A stretch of 64,000 nucleotides of DNA, taken from Siphonodentalium dalli. Lineage: Eukaryota; Mollusca; Scaphopoda; Gadilida; Siphonodentaliidae. The translations under genes were made by a program, and so were the position numbers. How positions within the stretch are numbered: the first letter of the stretch is position 1; each line of letters opens with the position of its first letter. Below the pieces are notes generated by a model. That model ran no database searches. It saw nothing but the letters and a program-made list of their open reading frames with translations, and was not told the DNA's origin. Below, one piece after another: positions 24,741 through 35,309 of this stretch. The stretch spans positions 67,543,319 to 67,607,318 of the forward strand of contig CP136069.1 in the NCBI GenBank assembly GCA_032622095.1, in the 5' to 3' direction.

Positions 24741-26446
24741 TGTGGTGACATCTTCAGAATTACTACCCCTTTCACACATTGGCAACAACAATTTGCCCAG
24801 GGGGTGTCAAACAATATTTCCCGGCACGTATTAGAGGGTACTGGTTGAGGGGGGGGGGGGTCGAGAGGACACAATTTTTTTTTCCACGGCTAAAAAAAAA
24901 TTCCTCCACATTGTTACAAAAAATTACTAAATACCCGGTATATGTCAGTCTTGGTCACTCCAAACATAAATGCATGGACACATACATTGCATAAGCAATC
25001 ACTGCAATGTCAAACTAGGCTACTCACATACACCAACCGATAATAGTAGTAGATAGGAAGACAGTAAGTGGTGAAAATTCTGATATTCTTCCGAAAAAAA
25101 TTGACTTCGTCTTTCTAGGGTGGGTGGGTCGAAAAATGGTCATAAATAACTTGCCAGCTGTATGAATGTAGTGTAATATACTAAAACTTACCTTGAACAA
25201 CTTCCACAAACGACATACAAAGAAGAGTTATATAATATCCACATGCCATTTTTATATATACACGTTAAATACACCAGGTATTAAGTACGATGCGACGTCT
25301 CGTGATAGAAAGAGCCAATACCATGCGATATCAACTTCACAAATGATGTATCCAAGACTACAAAACATATGCCATGCGCAGTGACGATCAATGGTACTAC
25401 GCATCTATCAATGTATTCTATAGTGAGACAAGCAACGATCAACAAAGTTTTCATATTGATTCCAACATTCTGATCACGCTACTCCAGTGAGTCCAGTAAC
25501 GAGCTATGGTGGTATATAGGAATCGGCTTGTCCGTACGTCCGTCCGTCTGCCTGGGCGTCCGGAGTCGGGACAGGGGGGGGGTGGTTGGGGGGTCGAGCC
25601 GTCTGTCCGTCCGTATTCGCAACTTTGTCCGAGCTTTTATTTCTACATGTTCGTGTTTTTTTTAAACTGTCCACATATATTTAGTACCATAGGCCCTTGT
25701 GCATCTGCGATTATGAGGTCCGGCCGCCTTGTTTTGTGGAGTTATCCCCCTTTTTCGACTTAAACATTTAGCCATACTCAAATCAGTATGTCAGTCTGTA
25801 CATATATGTGTGCGTCCGACTTGCTCTTCCAGGACATAACTTGATTGCGTAAACATTTCCGCCACTGATTGCCATGTGGGAATCCATGGTCGCATTGGGA
25901 CACCCCACCTCTAGTTTGATATTGGGGAGGTTCAGATTGAACAATTAACTTCGCCGCCCAAACTAACCCCTTTGTACTAAACAAATTATCCCAGTAAGTT
26001 AAAAAGTGTACATAGGAATGGTCTATTATCGATTTGGAGGGCGTTAAGCCGATAAAAGCAGACGACAGATACATAAAAGTGCAGAAGGAGCCATATTTCT
26101 GAGAGAAATGTTTAGATAATAAGTCCAACAAACGACCTATATGTTGAACTTATTATCTAAAAAATTCCTATAGGATAACTACTCATCAATAACGCCTTAG
26201 TATATAAAGGGGTTAAGATATTACTATTGTTTCGATTAAAGACGATCAATTCTTCCCAGCAAGTTGTATATATATTCCAGGGTATAACATATATATAACA
26301 TAGATGAATCGAGAACACCTTTCGGGAAAGGCGTCTTTAATTTAGAAATTATTATGACGTTCGTGGGACAATTTTATGGGGCTATTTTTAGAACAGATAT
26401 CCTGGCGAAAACGTTTGGAGGGTACCACAAAATATAAATCTTTCTT
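24741..26446. other. Spacer with G-run and CCGT-rich segment
   Basis: It carries a G-run at 24849 and a CGTCCGTCCGT-rich segment at 25535-25615 with another G-run. No gene was recognised. Confidence 0.4.
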
Positions 26447-26848
26447 GTTAACCCTTTACCCAACAAACCGGCCAAAACCGGCCAAATAAAGCTTCAACAG
26501 CCTAAAATATCTTCGGTCTGTCTCAATATAACCATACACATATGGATATCATTGGAACCGGCTCCTTGACCACATTGTGATAGTTACAGTTATGCCCTGT
26601 GCCAATGCATTCTCTTATATATGCGAGTCGACCATAGGTCGCCTCGCATATATAAGAGAATGCATTGGCCTAAAAAAAATCTTTTTTTAACACTTTTTAC
26701 CATTTTTTCTTACATTCTTTAACAATTTTATAATTTTTAATGTGTTAAGCCAATGCATTCTCTTATATATGCGAGGCGACCTATGGTCGACTCGCATATA
26801 TAAGAGAATGCATTGGCACAGGGCCCTTCTGTTGGGTAAAGGGTTAAC
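26447..26848. mobile_element. Foldback element with two nested palindromes
   Basis: GTTAACCCTTTACCCAACA at the left end is the inverse of the right end. Inside, a ~70-bp palindrome made of AATGCATTCTCTTATATATG, a CGAGTCGACC core and the inverse arm occurs at 26600-26669. The same palindrome recurs in the opposite sense at 26752-26818, separated by a T-rich spacer. The left palindrome can fold alone, the right can fold alone, and the two can pair with each other. Confidence 0.75.
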
Positions 26849-27233
26849 AGCATCAATACCGGTGAATTACGATCGAAATAAATCTCTTTATTATACCTTT
26901 ATAGACAAATAATATACCCCATCTCAGTTTGATCTGTATTTTATTCACATACTAGCTATTTGTAGAGTTCATATCGGGATTTCTAAAATGTTGTTGTTAT
27001 TTAGGCCCAGAAGAGATAGACCATCTTTAGAGATTATCTATCTCTTTCTTAATACATTTTAATATTCTATAACGCGTTATAGTAAATTTGTCTTCTATCG
27101 TTTCGGTTATAACTCATAAATTTAATCTTATAATTTAAGCTCAGTATTGGTCAGAAACGTCTCGTTTCCCCCATTACATTTCCACCATGTTAGATCTTTG
27201 CGCGAGCAATTACACTAATGATTTGTCCACTGA
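26849..27233. other. Spacer without recognisable gene
   Basis: AT-rich sequence directly left of the target-site duplication of the palindromic element. Confidence 0.4.
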
Positions 27234-27239
27234 GACAAA
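27234..27239 (+). repeat. 6-bp target-site duplication, left
   Basis: GACAAA immediately precedes the AGAAGAATAGGGG terminus; the same six bases follow the other end at 35972-35977. Confidence 0.75.
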
Positions 27240-27297
27240 AGAAGAATAGGGGTCTCGTTCGTTCCACTTCTAAAAATAGAATCTTTGGGGTCTAAAA

Positions 27298-27480
27298 TTG
27301 GTTGTACTAAAATATTCCCAAAATAACAAAACCCCCAAAAAAAAAATTCAAAACTTCAAAAATTTATTTTTTCCAAAAATTATTTTTTCCAAAAAATTTA
27401 AAAACTTCCAAATTATCAAAACCCCAAAATTTCCAAACTTCCAAATTATCAAAACCCTCAAAATTATTTCTCCAAAAAAA
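27298..27480 (+). repeat. Subterminal A/C-rich degenerate repeats, left arm
   Basis: Purine-skewed sequence with words such as CTTCCAAATTATCAAAACCC repeated twice, plus A-runs. It is mirrored at 35735-35915. Confidence 0.75.
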
Positions 27481-27542
27481 GTTTAAATAAAAAATTTATA
27501 ACGAGTTTTCGGTTTCTGATAATCTCGATATTAAAATGTCGA

Positions 27543-27916
27543 ATGTTAAATTATTTGCGTGTAATATCTTTCGTTATTTTTTTTTGTTCAAATATTTTTC
27601 ATGAATTATTAATCGATGTTTAGAAAATAGCTTTATTGGACATTGTGACCATCGATATGAATGCATACATTCCAGTGTTTTATCGGACGCAGTTCATATA
27701 ATTGTCATACCTGAAAATAGACACTATTACTTTTACATAAATAATAAAGAGCGTTTATTCTTTACACTCTCTCTATCCCATATGACAGGTGTGTATTATC
27801 GTGAATTATTGGAAGTATTGAGACTAACGGTCGAAAATTGTAATGTGAAATTACAACCCTCCAGAATGAATTGTCATATTCGCTGTACACGCAATCACAC
27901 GCGACATTGGTGGTAA
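27543..27916 (+). pseudogene. Disrupted copy of the 124-aa arm ORF
   Basis: This left-arm counterpart of 35310-35684 starts at the same ATG. One A is missing in CATGAATTATT (CATGAAATTATT in the other arm), which shifts the frame and reaches a stop within a few codons. Everything after the shift is otherwise the same. It shows that the arms have begun to diverge. Confidence 0.6.
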
Positions 27917-28663
27917 CAATGTGTCTTTCACACCTTTGCTTTACCAAATGAATTATATTATTTCCCCGGTCACAGTTATATGCTATTCAGAAAACATATC
28001 GATTTAATGTCTGAACAAACGAGTTAGTATCAATTAAGGTTGATAAACTGTGTCATTCACACGATAATTAGTTAGCCAAAACATGCATACATATTACGTC
28101 AGGTCGTGAGACACTCAATTATAGAAATTGCTTTGATGACATTGTTATAACAACATTACGTAATAACCCCTTATCACTCCATTCACACTTACGATCATAT
28201 ACCGAAACTACAGGTAGCACCGATGATGTAACATTATATCACTGCTATTGTACCAATGATAGGTTCAGACATGTTCGATGTTTAGAAAAATAGATAATCT
28301 GCAGGTGTTCACTTGACAAGAGATTTTGTACACTCAATCACAGACCAACGTGATGATCCACCGATGCCTGCAATTTATTATTTATAATAATTGGACTCAT
28401 TGATCTCACGTAAATAATACTCTTAGTTGTTCCAATAAAATAGTTATCAAATTCGATCACCAATAGATTTGACTGTGGAATATAATGACCTTTAACTTAT
28501 TTATCGATCTATGTTAGAACATGGTCTTAACAAAAAACTTGACCATAACAAAAATTACCTTACATTTATGCATGAATCTAATTAGACCATACGTAAATAT
28601 TGTCAGCTTATCGTCTGATGAGCAAATCCGATGTTTATCAAAAATAGTACAACTTCCAGTTGG

Positions 28664-29226
28664 TAATTACTCTTACGAATGAAGAGCGTTGAACATATAC
28701 GAAATTACTACACGAATGAACTGAAATTTATATTTTCACATCTTACCAACAACAGATACAGACATAGTCATAGTGTTATACTATCTTATATGTACCCATG
28801 CTATGACATCATTCGAAGGGGCAATACACTCAAGGAGTTAAAGTGACACGAAACAAGGGACGTGATGTAATATTGGTGTTTGAATCTTAAAGGAACACAA
28901 GACACTCTAAAGGGACACTCATTATGAATGAATGTTAACAATACAAGCGCACGAATGAAGAGCGTTGAACATATACGAAATTACTACACGAATGAACTGA
29001 AATTTATATTTCACATCTTACCAACAACAGATACAGACATAGGCATAGTGTTATACTATCTTACATGTACCCATGCTATGACATACTTAAAGGGGGATAA
29101 TGCGCGCACGGTGTGGAATGTTAAAGTGACACGAAACAAGGGACGTGATGCAATATTGGTGTTTGAATATTAAAAGGAACACAAGACACTCTAAAGGGAC
29201 ACTCATTATGAATGAATGTTAACAAT
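28664..29226 (+). repeat. ~270-bp direct duplication, left arm
   Basis: ATGAAGAGCGTTGAACATAT begins two diverged tandem copies, at about 28680 and 28956, each running to ATTATGAATGAATGTTAACA. The first copy has an extra T and other changes that break its frame. The same duplication is present inverted at 34000-34560. Confidence 0.8.
28928..29173 (+). CDS. Small ORF, 81 aa, unknown function (left arm)
   Basis: An ATG-initiated frame of 81 codons with no recognised domain, no clear signal peptide and no transmembrane segment. It lies downstream of the ATPase gene and converges on it. An identical copy exists in the other arm at 34053-34298, and a frame-broken relative lies just upstream as part of a tandem duplication. 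Identical copies follow from the palindrome and are not evidence of selection. It may not be expressed. Confidence 0.25.
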   Translation: MNVNNTSARMKSVEHIRNYYTNELKFIFHILPTTDTDIGIVLYYLTCTHAMTYLKGDNARTVWNVKVTRNKGRDAILVFEY

Positions 29227-29410
29227 ACAAGCGCAGTGGTTGAAAGTTAAAATGACAGATCAATATTTAAGGGTCAAATTTTCAGGGCACTTAATGCACC
29301 TTTTATCATTACGTATCGTTTCTCACTCTACAATTCCCAATAATCCACACACTCTCTCACCCCCCAGCTTATAGATATATAACGAAAACGAGAATATCAT
29401 GTTGATGAAG

Positions 29411-29416
29411 TTTATT
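29411..29416 (-). terminator. AATAAA polyadenylation signal of left ATPase gene
   Basis: TTTATT on the plus strand (AATAAA on the coding strand) lies 6 bases beyond the stop codon; the arrangement is compact, as in viral-type genes. Confidence 0.55.
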
Positions 29417-29421
29417 GAAAT

Positions 29422-31125
29422 TTAATCGTCCGAATTGTCATCACTTTCGTCAGAAGTGTCATATGTTACGTCCATGAATTTTTCTAGCATCGGTTTGTAC
29501 TTTAATATTGACATTTTCACTGCATCACATTCTCCATAACCATTATTCAAATATTTGTCGACTTTATCCATGACTCTGTTGTGCAGAGTCCCATTGCGCA
29601 GCTGCAGATACGATACTATTGTCCCAGCATAATCATTCATAAAGTGTATCATATCTTTACTTTTAAGGTCCTTGTCAGCTTGTTCTTTTGCTTCTGCGTC
29701 TTTCGAGCCATTTTCCTTATACGTGTCCACTTTATCACTCCATTCCTCACGTGTTTTATCTCTACTTTCATCACGCAAACTTTTGAAGTATTCATCTTCA
29801 TTCAATTTAATTTCCTTATTCTGACTATCATCCGGGTCCTCAGTTAATTTTCGTTTTAACTTATTTTCTTGACACCAGTTTTTTACGTGTCTCTGAACAT
29901 CATAATGATCTGCGAACAAAAGCCCGCATTCATTACAAGGGTACGACATGTCTTCTCGAATGTCTATGTTTTTTTGACGGTTCTTCTTATTAATTTCATC
30001 GAGCTCACCAGGTGGCCGTATGTCGTTAGTATAGTCATTATGTTGACCCTGGGGCACAATATAATTATATGTTATGCCCTTCTGTTGACCGGGGAGTTCT
30101 CTGTCATCGTATTTCATCGCATTCTGTTGACCCTGGGTCTCAGTGTCTTTTGTATGTTTTTTCATCCCATTCTGTTCATCTGGGTGTTCTCTGTCTTTTT
30201 GGAGATTATATTTCATGCCATTCCATTCACCCCTATGTTGGTTCGTGTCCTCTTTTAGTACATTCTGTCGCAGACGTAATGTGTCCGGTGTTGCGGCTTT
30301 TAAATCCACCAGTAGGTAACCGTACGGTTCACTCGTCGCTTCCGAAAACTCTCGAACCATACGCTGAGGACATTCAGGATACATCTGTCTTGATAATGTT
30401 GAAATTAATCCCTTGTCGATTGGGTTATTGAACAATACCAAATATTGACAATTTCGTCGTTGCGTTGGATCTTTGTTGTAGTAGAAATTCTGGTTCAAAC
30501 TTATCAAAGATAAGTTCAAATGGTGACTTCCTTCGGAATGCAAATCATTAACTCTCTGGTCTTTTGATGAAGTTTGCATCAAGTCATCGAGTATAACTAG
30601 ATTTTTATACCGGGGGTTGATAAGAGAATCCAAGTTTGCTGGTATTCCTCGTATAAAGTTGACCTGAGGGGTGACGGTATACTTTAATTCGTCATATAGG
30701 GGCTGCCAATATTTATAAAACCATATTATTCTGTCAGGTGCGGGTGATATTTTTGAGGCAGACTTTTGTAGCAAGGTTTTCACGAAGTATGTCTTACCAC
30801 AAGATGTAGGTCCACTTACACATGCCGTGAATGGATGCTTGAAAATAAAATCTTCATGGACATTGGCCATTGGATCATCAAAGCAGGATGTTATGTCGCT
30901 TTGTTGCTGTGTCCCCTGCTGGTGTTGTAGTATCTGGTGTTGCTGTAATGGCTGTTGTTGTGGCTGATGATACTGCTGCCTGTTGCTGCTACGGTCTGTT
31001 GCTGTTGCTTGGTGCTGCTGCTGTGGGTGTCGGTTAACAAACTCAATGTGCTTAGATTGTACATGTCTTATCAAATCATGGTTCCGCACATACCCCCTAG
31101 AGCAAATTGAACACTGGTGCTTCAT
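29422..31125 (-). CDS. Zinc-finger A32-like packaging-type ATPase, 567 aa (left arm)
   Basis: The protein begins with a C2H2 finger (C5, C8, H21, H26), then a Gln/His-rich linker (residues 34-75), then a P-loop ATPase domain. The Walker A motif GPTSCGKT is at 105-112 and the Walker B motif NLVILDD at 175-181. A sensor-like LISLNQN is at 207-213, and a conserved-looking segment PYGYLLVDLK at 267-276 follows. Residues 296-375 hold degenerate repeats of the type GQQNGMKY, and a second finger of C2HC type (C397, C400, H413, C418) follows. The C-terminus is charged and ends in an Asp-rich tail. Spacing of Walker A, DD-type Walker B and the Q/N sensor fits A32-like genome-packaging ATPases of large DNA viruses and Polintons. 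The role is inferred. It differs from the right-arm copy at residue 27 (Ile here). Confidence 0.7.
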   Translation of the reverse strand: MKHQCSICSRGYVRNHDLIRHVQSKHIEFVNRHPQQQHQATATDRSSNRQQYHQPQQQPLQQHQILQHQQGTQQQSDITSCFDDPMANVHEDFIFKHPFTACVSGPTSCGKTYFVKTLLQKSASKISPAPDRIIWFYKYWQPLYDELKYTVTPQVNFIRGIPANLDSLINPRYKNLVILDDLMQTSSKDQRVNDLHSEGSHHLNLSLISLNQNFYYNKDPTQRRNCQYLVLFNNPIDKGLISTLSRQMYPECPQRMVREFSEATSEPYGYLLVDLKAATPDTLRLRQNVLKEDTNQHRGEWNGMKYNLQKDREHPDEQNGMKKHTKDTETQGQQNAMKYDDRELPGQQKGITYNYIVPQGQHNDYTNDIRPPGELDEINKKNRQKNIDIREDMSYPCNECGLLFADHYDVQRHVKNWCQENKLKRKLTEDPDDSQNKEIKLNEDEYFKSLRDESRDKTREEWSDKVDTYKENGSKDAEAKEQADKDLKSKDMIHFMNDYAGTIVSYLQLRNGTLHNRVMDKVDKYLNNGYGECDAVKMSILKYKPMLEKFMDVTYDTSDESDDNSDD

Positions 31126-31159
31126 TTATACTTGACTAAAATGTCTCGGTATATGGATT

Positions 31160-31168
31160 TCCTTTATA
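31160..31168 (-). promoter_or_regulatory. TATAAAGG box of left ATPase gene
   Basis: On the coding strand TATAAAGG lies about 35 bases before the start codon, mirroring 32059-32066 in the right arm. It is a plausible core promoter with a very short leader. Confidence 0.5.
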
Positions 31169-31488
31169 CAAATGTTCCTTATAACCTAAAAATATGTCAT
31201 GTCCGTATGTTTGATAACTTTATGTAGATGAAATAGTCTGCCGGAGAAGCACTGTGTATACGGGGAATCAACAGGTCTTGTCGGTAAGAGAGTCAGACGA
31301 GAAGTGAAGTATCGACTATTAAAACATAGTAATGCGATAGCGAACATCAAACGAGTCTGGACACGCATATCTGTCAAAAGATACAAATAGCCGTCATTGG
31401 TCAATCTATCCTCGGTATCACTTTTCGTTTTACAAAATCAATTTCACCGAGAGGTTCCCTCGTCATTTGTAGTGACGTAATTGTGGCA

Positions 31489-31702
31489 CCGCCGCCGGCG
31501 ACATTGCGGTATTTGCCGCCGGCGGCGGCATTGCGGTATTTGCCGCCGGCGGCGGCGGCATTGCGGTATTTTACTGCGGCGGCGGTGGCATTGCGGTATT
31601 TTACTGCGGCGGCGGTGCAGCCACCGCCGCCGGGGTCCGCCGCCGACGGACCCCGCAGTAAAATACTGCAATACCGCCGCCGCCGCAGTAAAATACCGCA
31701 AT

Positions 31703-31733
<31 letters not shown>

Positions 31734-31737
31734 GCGG
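31489..31737. repeat. GC-rich minisatellite and hairpin at the palindrome centre
   Basis: This interval interrupts the palindrome axis. It has repeats of GCATTGCGGTATTTTACTGC with CGGCGGCGG, in one sense on the left (about 31505-31620) and the opposite sense on the right (31655-31710). An inner stem pairs GGGGTCCG (31632-31639) with CGGACCCC (31647-31654). It is far more GC-rich than the arms. The arginine-rich frames across it are artefacts. Confidence 0.85.
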
Positions 31738-32058
31738 TGCCACAATTACGTCACTACAAATGACGAGGGAACCTCTCGGTGAAATTGATTTTGTAAAACG
31801 AAAAGTGATACCGAGGATAGATTGACCAATGACGGCTATTTGTATCTTTTGACAGATATGCGTGTCCAGACTCGTTTGATGTTCGCTATCGCATTACTAT
31901 GTTTTAATAGTCGATACTTCACTTCTCGTCTGACTCTCTTACCGACAAGACCTGTTGATTCCCCGTATACACAGTGCTTCTCCGGCAGACTATTTCATCT
32001 ACATAAAGTTATCAAACATACGGACATGACATATTTTTAGGTTATAAGGAACATTTGT

Positions 32059-32066
32059 ATAAAGGA
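32059..32066 (+). promoter_or_regulatory. TATAAAGG box of right ATPase gene
   Basis: TATAAAGG lies 35 bases upstream of the ATG at 32101. Position and spacing are mirrored in the other arm. Confidence 0.5.
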
Positions 32067-32100
32067 AATCCATATACCGAGACATTTTAGTCAAGTATAA

Positions 32101-33804
32101 ATGAAGCACCAGTGTTCAATTTGCTCTAGGGGGTATGTGCGGAACCATGATTTGATAAGACATGTACAATCTAAGCACACTGAGTTTGTTAACCGACACC
32201 CACAGCAGCAGCACCAAGCAACAGCAACAGACCGTAGCAGCAACAGGCAGCAGTATCATCAGCCACAACAACAGCCATTACAGCAACACCAGATACTACA
32301 ACACCAGCAGGGGACACAGCAACAAAGCGACATAACATCCTGCTTTGATGATCCAATGGCCAATGTCCATGAAGATTTTATTTTCAAGCATCCATTCACG
32401 GCATGTGTAAGTGGACCTACATCTTGTGGTAAGACATACTTCGTGAAAACCTTGCTACAAAAGTCTGCCTCAAAAATATCACCCGCACCTGACAGAATAA
32501 TATGGTTTTATAAATATTGGCAGCCCCTATATGACGAATTAAAGTATACCGTCACCCCTCAGGTCAACTTTATACGAGGAATACCAGCAAACTTGGATTC
32601 TCTTATCAACCCCCGGTATAAAAATCTAGTTATACTCGATGACTTGATGCAAACTTCATCAAAAGACCAGAGAGTTAATGATTTGCATTCCGAAGGAAGT
32701 CACCATTTGAACTTATCTTTGATAAGTTTGAACCAGAATTTCTACTACAACAAAGATCCAACGCAACGACGAAATTGTCAATATTTGGTATTGTTCAATA
32801 ACCCAATCGACAAGGGATTAATTTCAACATTATCAAGACAGATGTATCCTGAATGTCCTCAGCGTATGGTTCGAGAGTTTTCGGAAGCGACGAGTGAACC
32901 GTACGGTTACCTACTGGTGGATTTAAAAGCCGCAACACCGGACACATTACGTCTGCGACAGAATGTACTAAAAGAGGACACGAACCAACATAGGGGTGAA
33001 TGGAATGGCATGAAATATAATCTCCAAAAAGACAGAGAACACCCAGATGAACAGAATGGGATGAAAAAACATACAAAAGACACTGAGACCCAGGGTCAAC
33101 AGAATGCGATGAAATACGATGACAGAGAACTCCCCGGTCAACAGAAGGGCATAACATATAATTATATTGTGCCCCAGGGTCAACATAATGACTATACTAA
33201 CGACATACGGCCACCTGGTGAGCTCGATGAAATTAATAAGAAGAACCGTCAAAAAAACATAGACATTCGAGAAGACATGTCGTACCCTTGTAATGAATGC
33301 GGGCTTTTGTTCGCAGATCATTATGATGTTCAGAGACACGTAAAAAACTGGTGTCAAGAAAATAAGTTAAAACGAAAATTAACTGAGGACCCGGATGATA
33401 GTCAGAATAAGGAAATTAAATTGAATGAAGATGAATACTTCAAAAGTTTGCGTGATGAAAGTAGAGATAAAACACGTGAGGAATGGAGTGATAAAGTGGA
33501 CACGTATAAGGAAAATGGCTCGAAAGACGCAGAAGCAAAAGAACAAGCTGACAAGGACCTTAAAAGTAAAGATATGATACACTTTATGAATGATTATGCT
33601 GGGACAATAGTATCGTATCTGCAGCTGCGCAATGGGACTCTGCACAACAGAGTCATGGATAAAGTCGACAAATATTTGAATAATGGTTATGGAGAATGTG
33701 ATGCAGTGAAAATGTCAATATTAAAGTACAAACCGATGCTAGAAAAATTCATGGACGTAACATATGACACTTCTGACGAAAGTGATGACAATTCGGACGA
33801 TTAA
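32101..33804 (+). CDS. Zinc-finger A32-like packaging-type ATPase, 567 aa (right arm)
   Basis: Inverted twin of the 29422-31125 gene, with the same length and the same domain order: N-terminal C2H2 finger, Gln-rich linker, P-loop ATPase, repeat region, C2HC finger and acidic tail. The only amino-acid difference I see is residue 27, Thr here and Ile in the twin. The reading frame is complete from an ATG 35 bases after a TATA box to a TAA followed directly by AATAAA. It is transcribed away from the palindrome centre, and no intron is needed. A role in moving or packaging element DNA is inferred from the ATPase family. Without capsid genes in the element, such a product would have to act on structures supplied by other elements. 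Confidence 0.7.
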   Translation: MKHQCSICSRGYVRNHDLIRHVQSKHTEFVNRHPQQQHQATATDRSSNRQQYHQPQQQPLQQHQILQHQQGTQQQSDITSCFDDPMANVHEDFIFKHPFTACVSGPTSCGKTYFVKTLLQKSASKISPAPDRIIWFYKYWQPLYDELKYTVTPQVNFIRGIPANLDSLINPRYKNLVILDDLMQTSSKDQRVNDLHSEGSHHLNLSLISLNQNFYYNKDPTQRRNCQYLVLFNNPIDKGLISTLSRQMYPECPQRMVREFSEATSEPYGYLLVDLKAATPDTLRLRQNVLKEDTNQHRGEWNGMKYNLQKDREHPDEQNGMKKHTKDTETQGQQNAMKYDDRELPGQQKGITYNYIVPQGQHNDYTNDIRPPGELDEINKKNRQKNIDIREDMSYPCNECGLLFADHYDVQRHVKNWCQENKLKRKLTEDPDDSQNKEIKLNEDEYFKSLRDESRDKTREEWSDKVDTYKENGSKDAEAKEQADKDLKSKDMIHFMNDYAGTIVSYLQLRNGTLHNRVMDKVDKYLNNGYGECDAVKMSILKYKPMLEKFMDVTYDTSDESDDNSDD

Positions 33805-33809
33805 ATTTC

Positions 33810-33815
33810 AATAAA
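33810..33815 (+). terminator. AATAAA polyadenylation signal of right ATPase gene
   Basis: AATAAA begins 6 bases after the TAA stop codon. Confidence 0.55.
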
Positions 33816-33999
33816 CTTCATCAACATGATATTCTCGTTTTCGTTATATATCTATAAGCTGGGGGGTGAGAGAGTGTGTGGATTATTGGGAATTGTAGAG
33901 TGAGAAACGATACGTAATGATAAAAGGTGCATTAAGTGCCCTGAAAATTTGACCCTTAAATATTGATCTGTCATTTTAACTTTCAACCACTGCGCTTGT

Positions 34000-34560
34000 A
34001 TTGTTAACATTCATTCATAATGAGTGTCCCTTTAGAGTGTCTTGTGTTCCTTTTAATATTCAAACACCAATATTGCATCACGTCCCTTGTTTCGTGTCAC
34101 TTTAACATTCCACACCGTGCGCGCATTATCCCCCTTTAAGTATGTCATAGCATGGGTACATGTAAGATAGTATAACACTATGCCTATGTCTGTATCTGTT
34201 GTTGGTAAGATGTGAAATATAAATTTCAGTTCATTCGTGTAGTAATTTCGTATATGTTCAACGCTCTTCATTCGTGCGCTTGTATTGTTAACATTCATTC
34301 ATAATGAGTGTCCCTTTAGAGTGTCTTGTGTTCCTTTAAGATTCAAACACCAATATTACATCACGTCCCTTGTTTCGTGTCACTTTAACTCCTTGAGTGT
34401 ATTGCCCCTTCGAATGATGTCATAGCATGGGTACATGTAAGATAGTATAACACTATGACTATGTCTGTATCTGTTGTTGGTAAGATGTGAAAATATAAAT
34501 TTCAGTTCATTCGTGTAGTAATTTCGTATATGTTCAACGCTCTTCATTCGTAAGAGTAAT
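34000..34560 (-). repeat. ~270-bp direct duplication, right arm
   Basis: Mirror image of 28664-29226. Both tandem copies are present, with the same differences between copy one and copy two, so the duplication existed before the palindrome formed or was copied by arm-to-arm conversion. Confidence 0.8.
34053..34298 (-). CDS. Small ORF, 81 aa, unknown function (right arm)
   Basis: Identical translation to 28928-29173. No domain is recognised. It converges on the right-arm ATPase gene. Confidence 0.25.
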   Translation of the reverse strand: MNVNNTSARMKSVEHIRNYYTNELKFIFHILPTTDTDIGIVLYYLTCTHAMTYLKGDNARTVWNVKVTRNKGRDAILVFEY

Positions 34561-35309
34561 TACCAACTGGAAGTTGTACTATTTTTGATAAACATCGGAT
34601 TTGCTCATCAGACGATAAGCTGACAATATTTACGTATGGTCTAATTAGATTCATGCATAAATGTAAGGTAATTTTTGTTATGGTCAAGTTTTTTGTTAAG
34701 ACCATGTTCTAACATAGATCGATAAATAAGTTAAAGGTCATTATATTCCACAGTCAAATCTATTGGTGATCGAATTTGATAACTATTTTATTGGAACAAC
34801 TAAGAGTATTATTTACGTGAGATCAATGAGTCCAATTATTATAAATAATAAATTGCAGGCATCGGTGGATCATCACGTTGGTCTGTGATTGAGTGTACAA
34901 AATCTCTTGTCAAGTGAACACCTGCAGATTATCTATTTTTCTAAACATCGAACATGTCTGAACCTATCATTGGTACAATAGCAGTGATATAATGTTACAT
35001 CATCGGTGCTACCTGTAGTTTCGGTATATGATCGTAAGTGTGAATGGAGTGATAAGGGGTTATTACGTAATGTTGTTATAACAATGTCATCAAAGCAATT
35101 TCTATAATTGAGTGTCACACGACCTGACGTAATATGTATGCATGTTTTGGCTAACTAATTATCGTGTGAATGACACAGTTTATCAACCTTAATTGATACT
35201 AACTCGTTTGTTCAGACATTAAATCGATATGTTTTCTGAATAGCATATAACTGTGACCGGGGAAATAATATAATTCATTTGGTAAAGCAAAGGTGTGAAA
35301 GACACATTG

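Noticed and set aside
29581-30431. Frames of 88, 129 and 120 codons opposite the ATPase gene (and their twins at 32795-33645)
   Set aside because: They lie on the strand opposite a complete, motif-bearing 567-codon gene and have no recognisable content.
31401-31825. Arginine- and alanine-rich frames of about 100-115 codons on both strands at the palindrome centre
   Set aside because: Produced by CGG/CCG repeats read in several frames; mirrored on both strands only because the DNA is palindromic.
31186-32040. 72-codon frames flanking the palindrome centre
   Set aside because: Start codon is TTG, they sit in the leader region before the ATPase TATA box, and no motif is visible.
28108-35118. 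61-62-codon frames (28108-28293 and 34933-35118) in the palindrome arms
   Set aside because: Start is GTG in one arm and absent in the other; too short and featureless to support.
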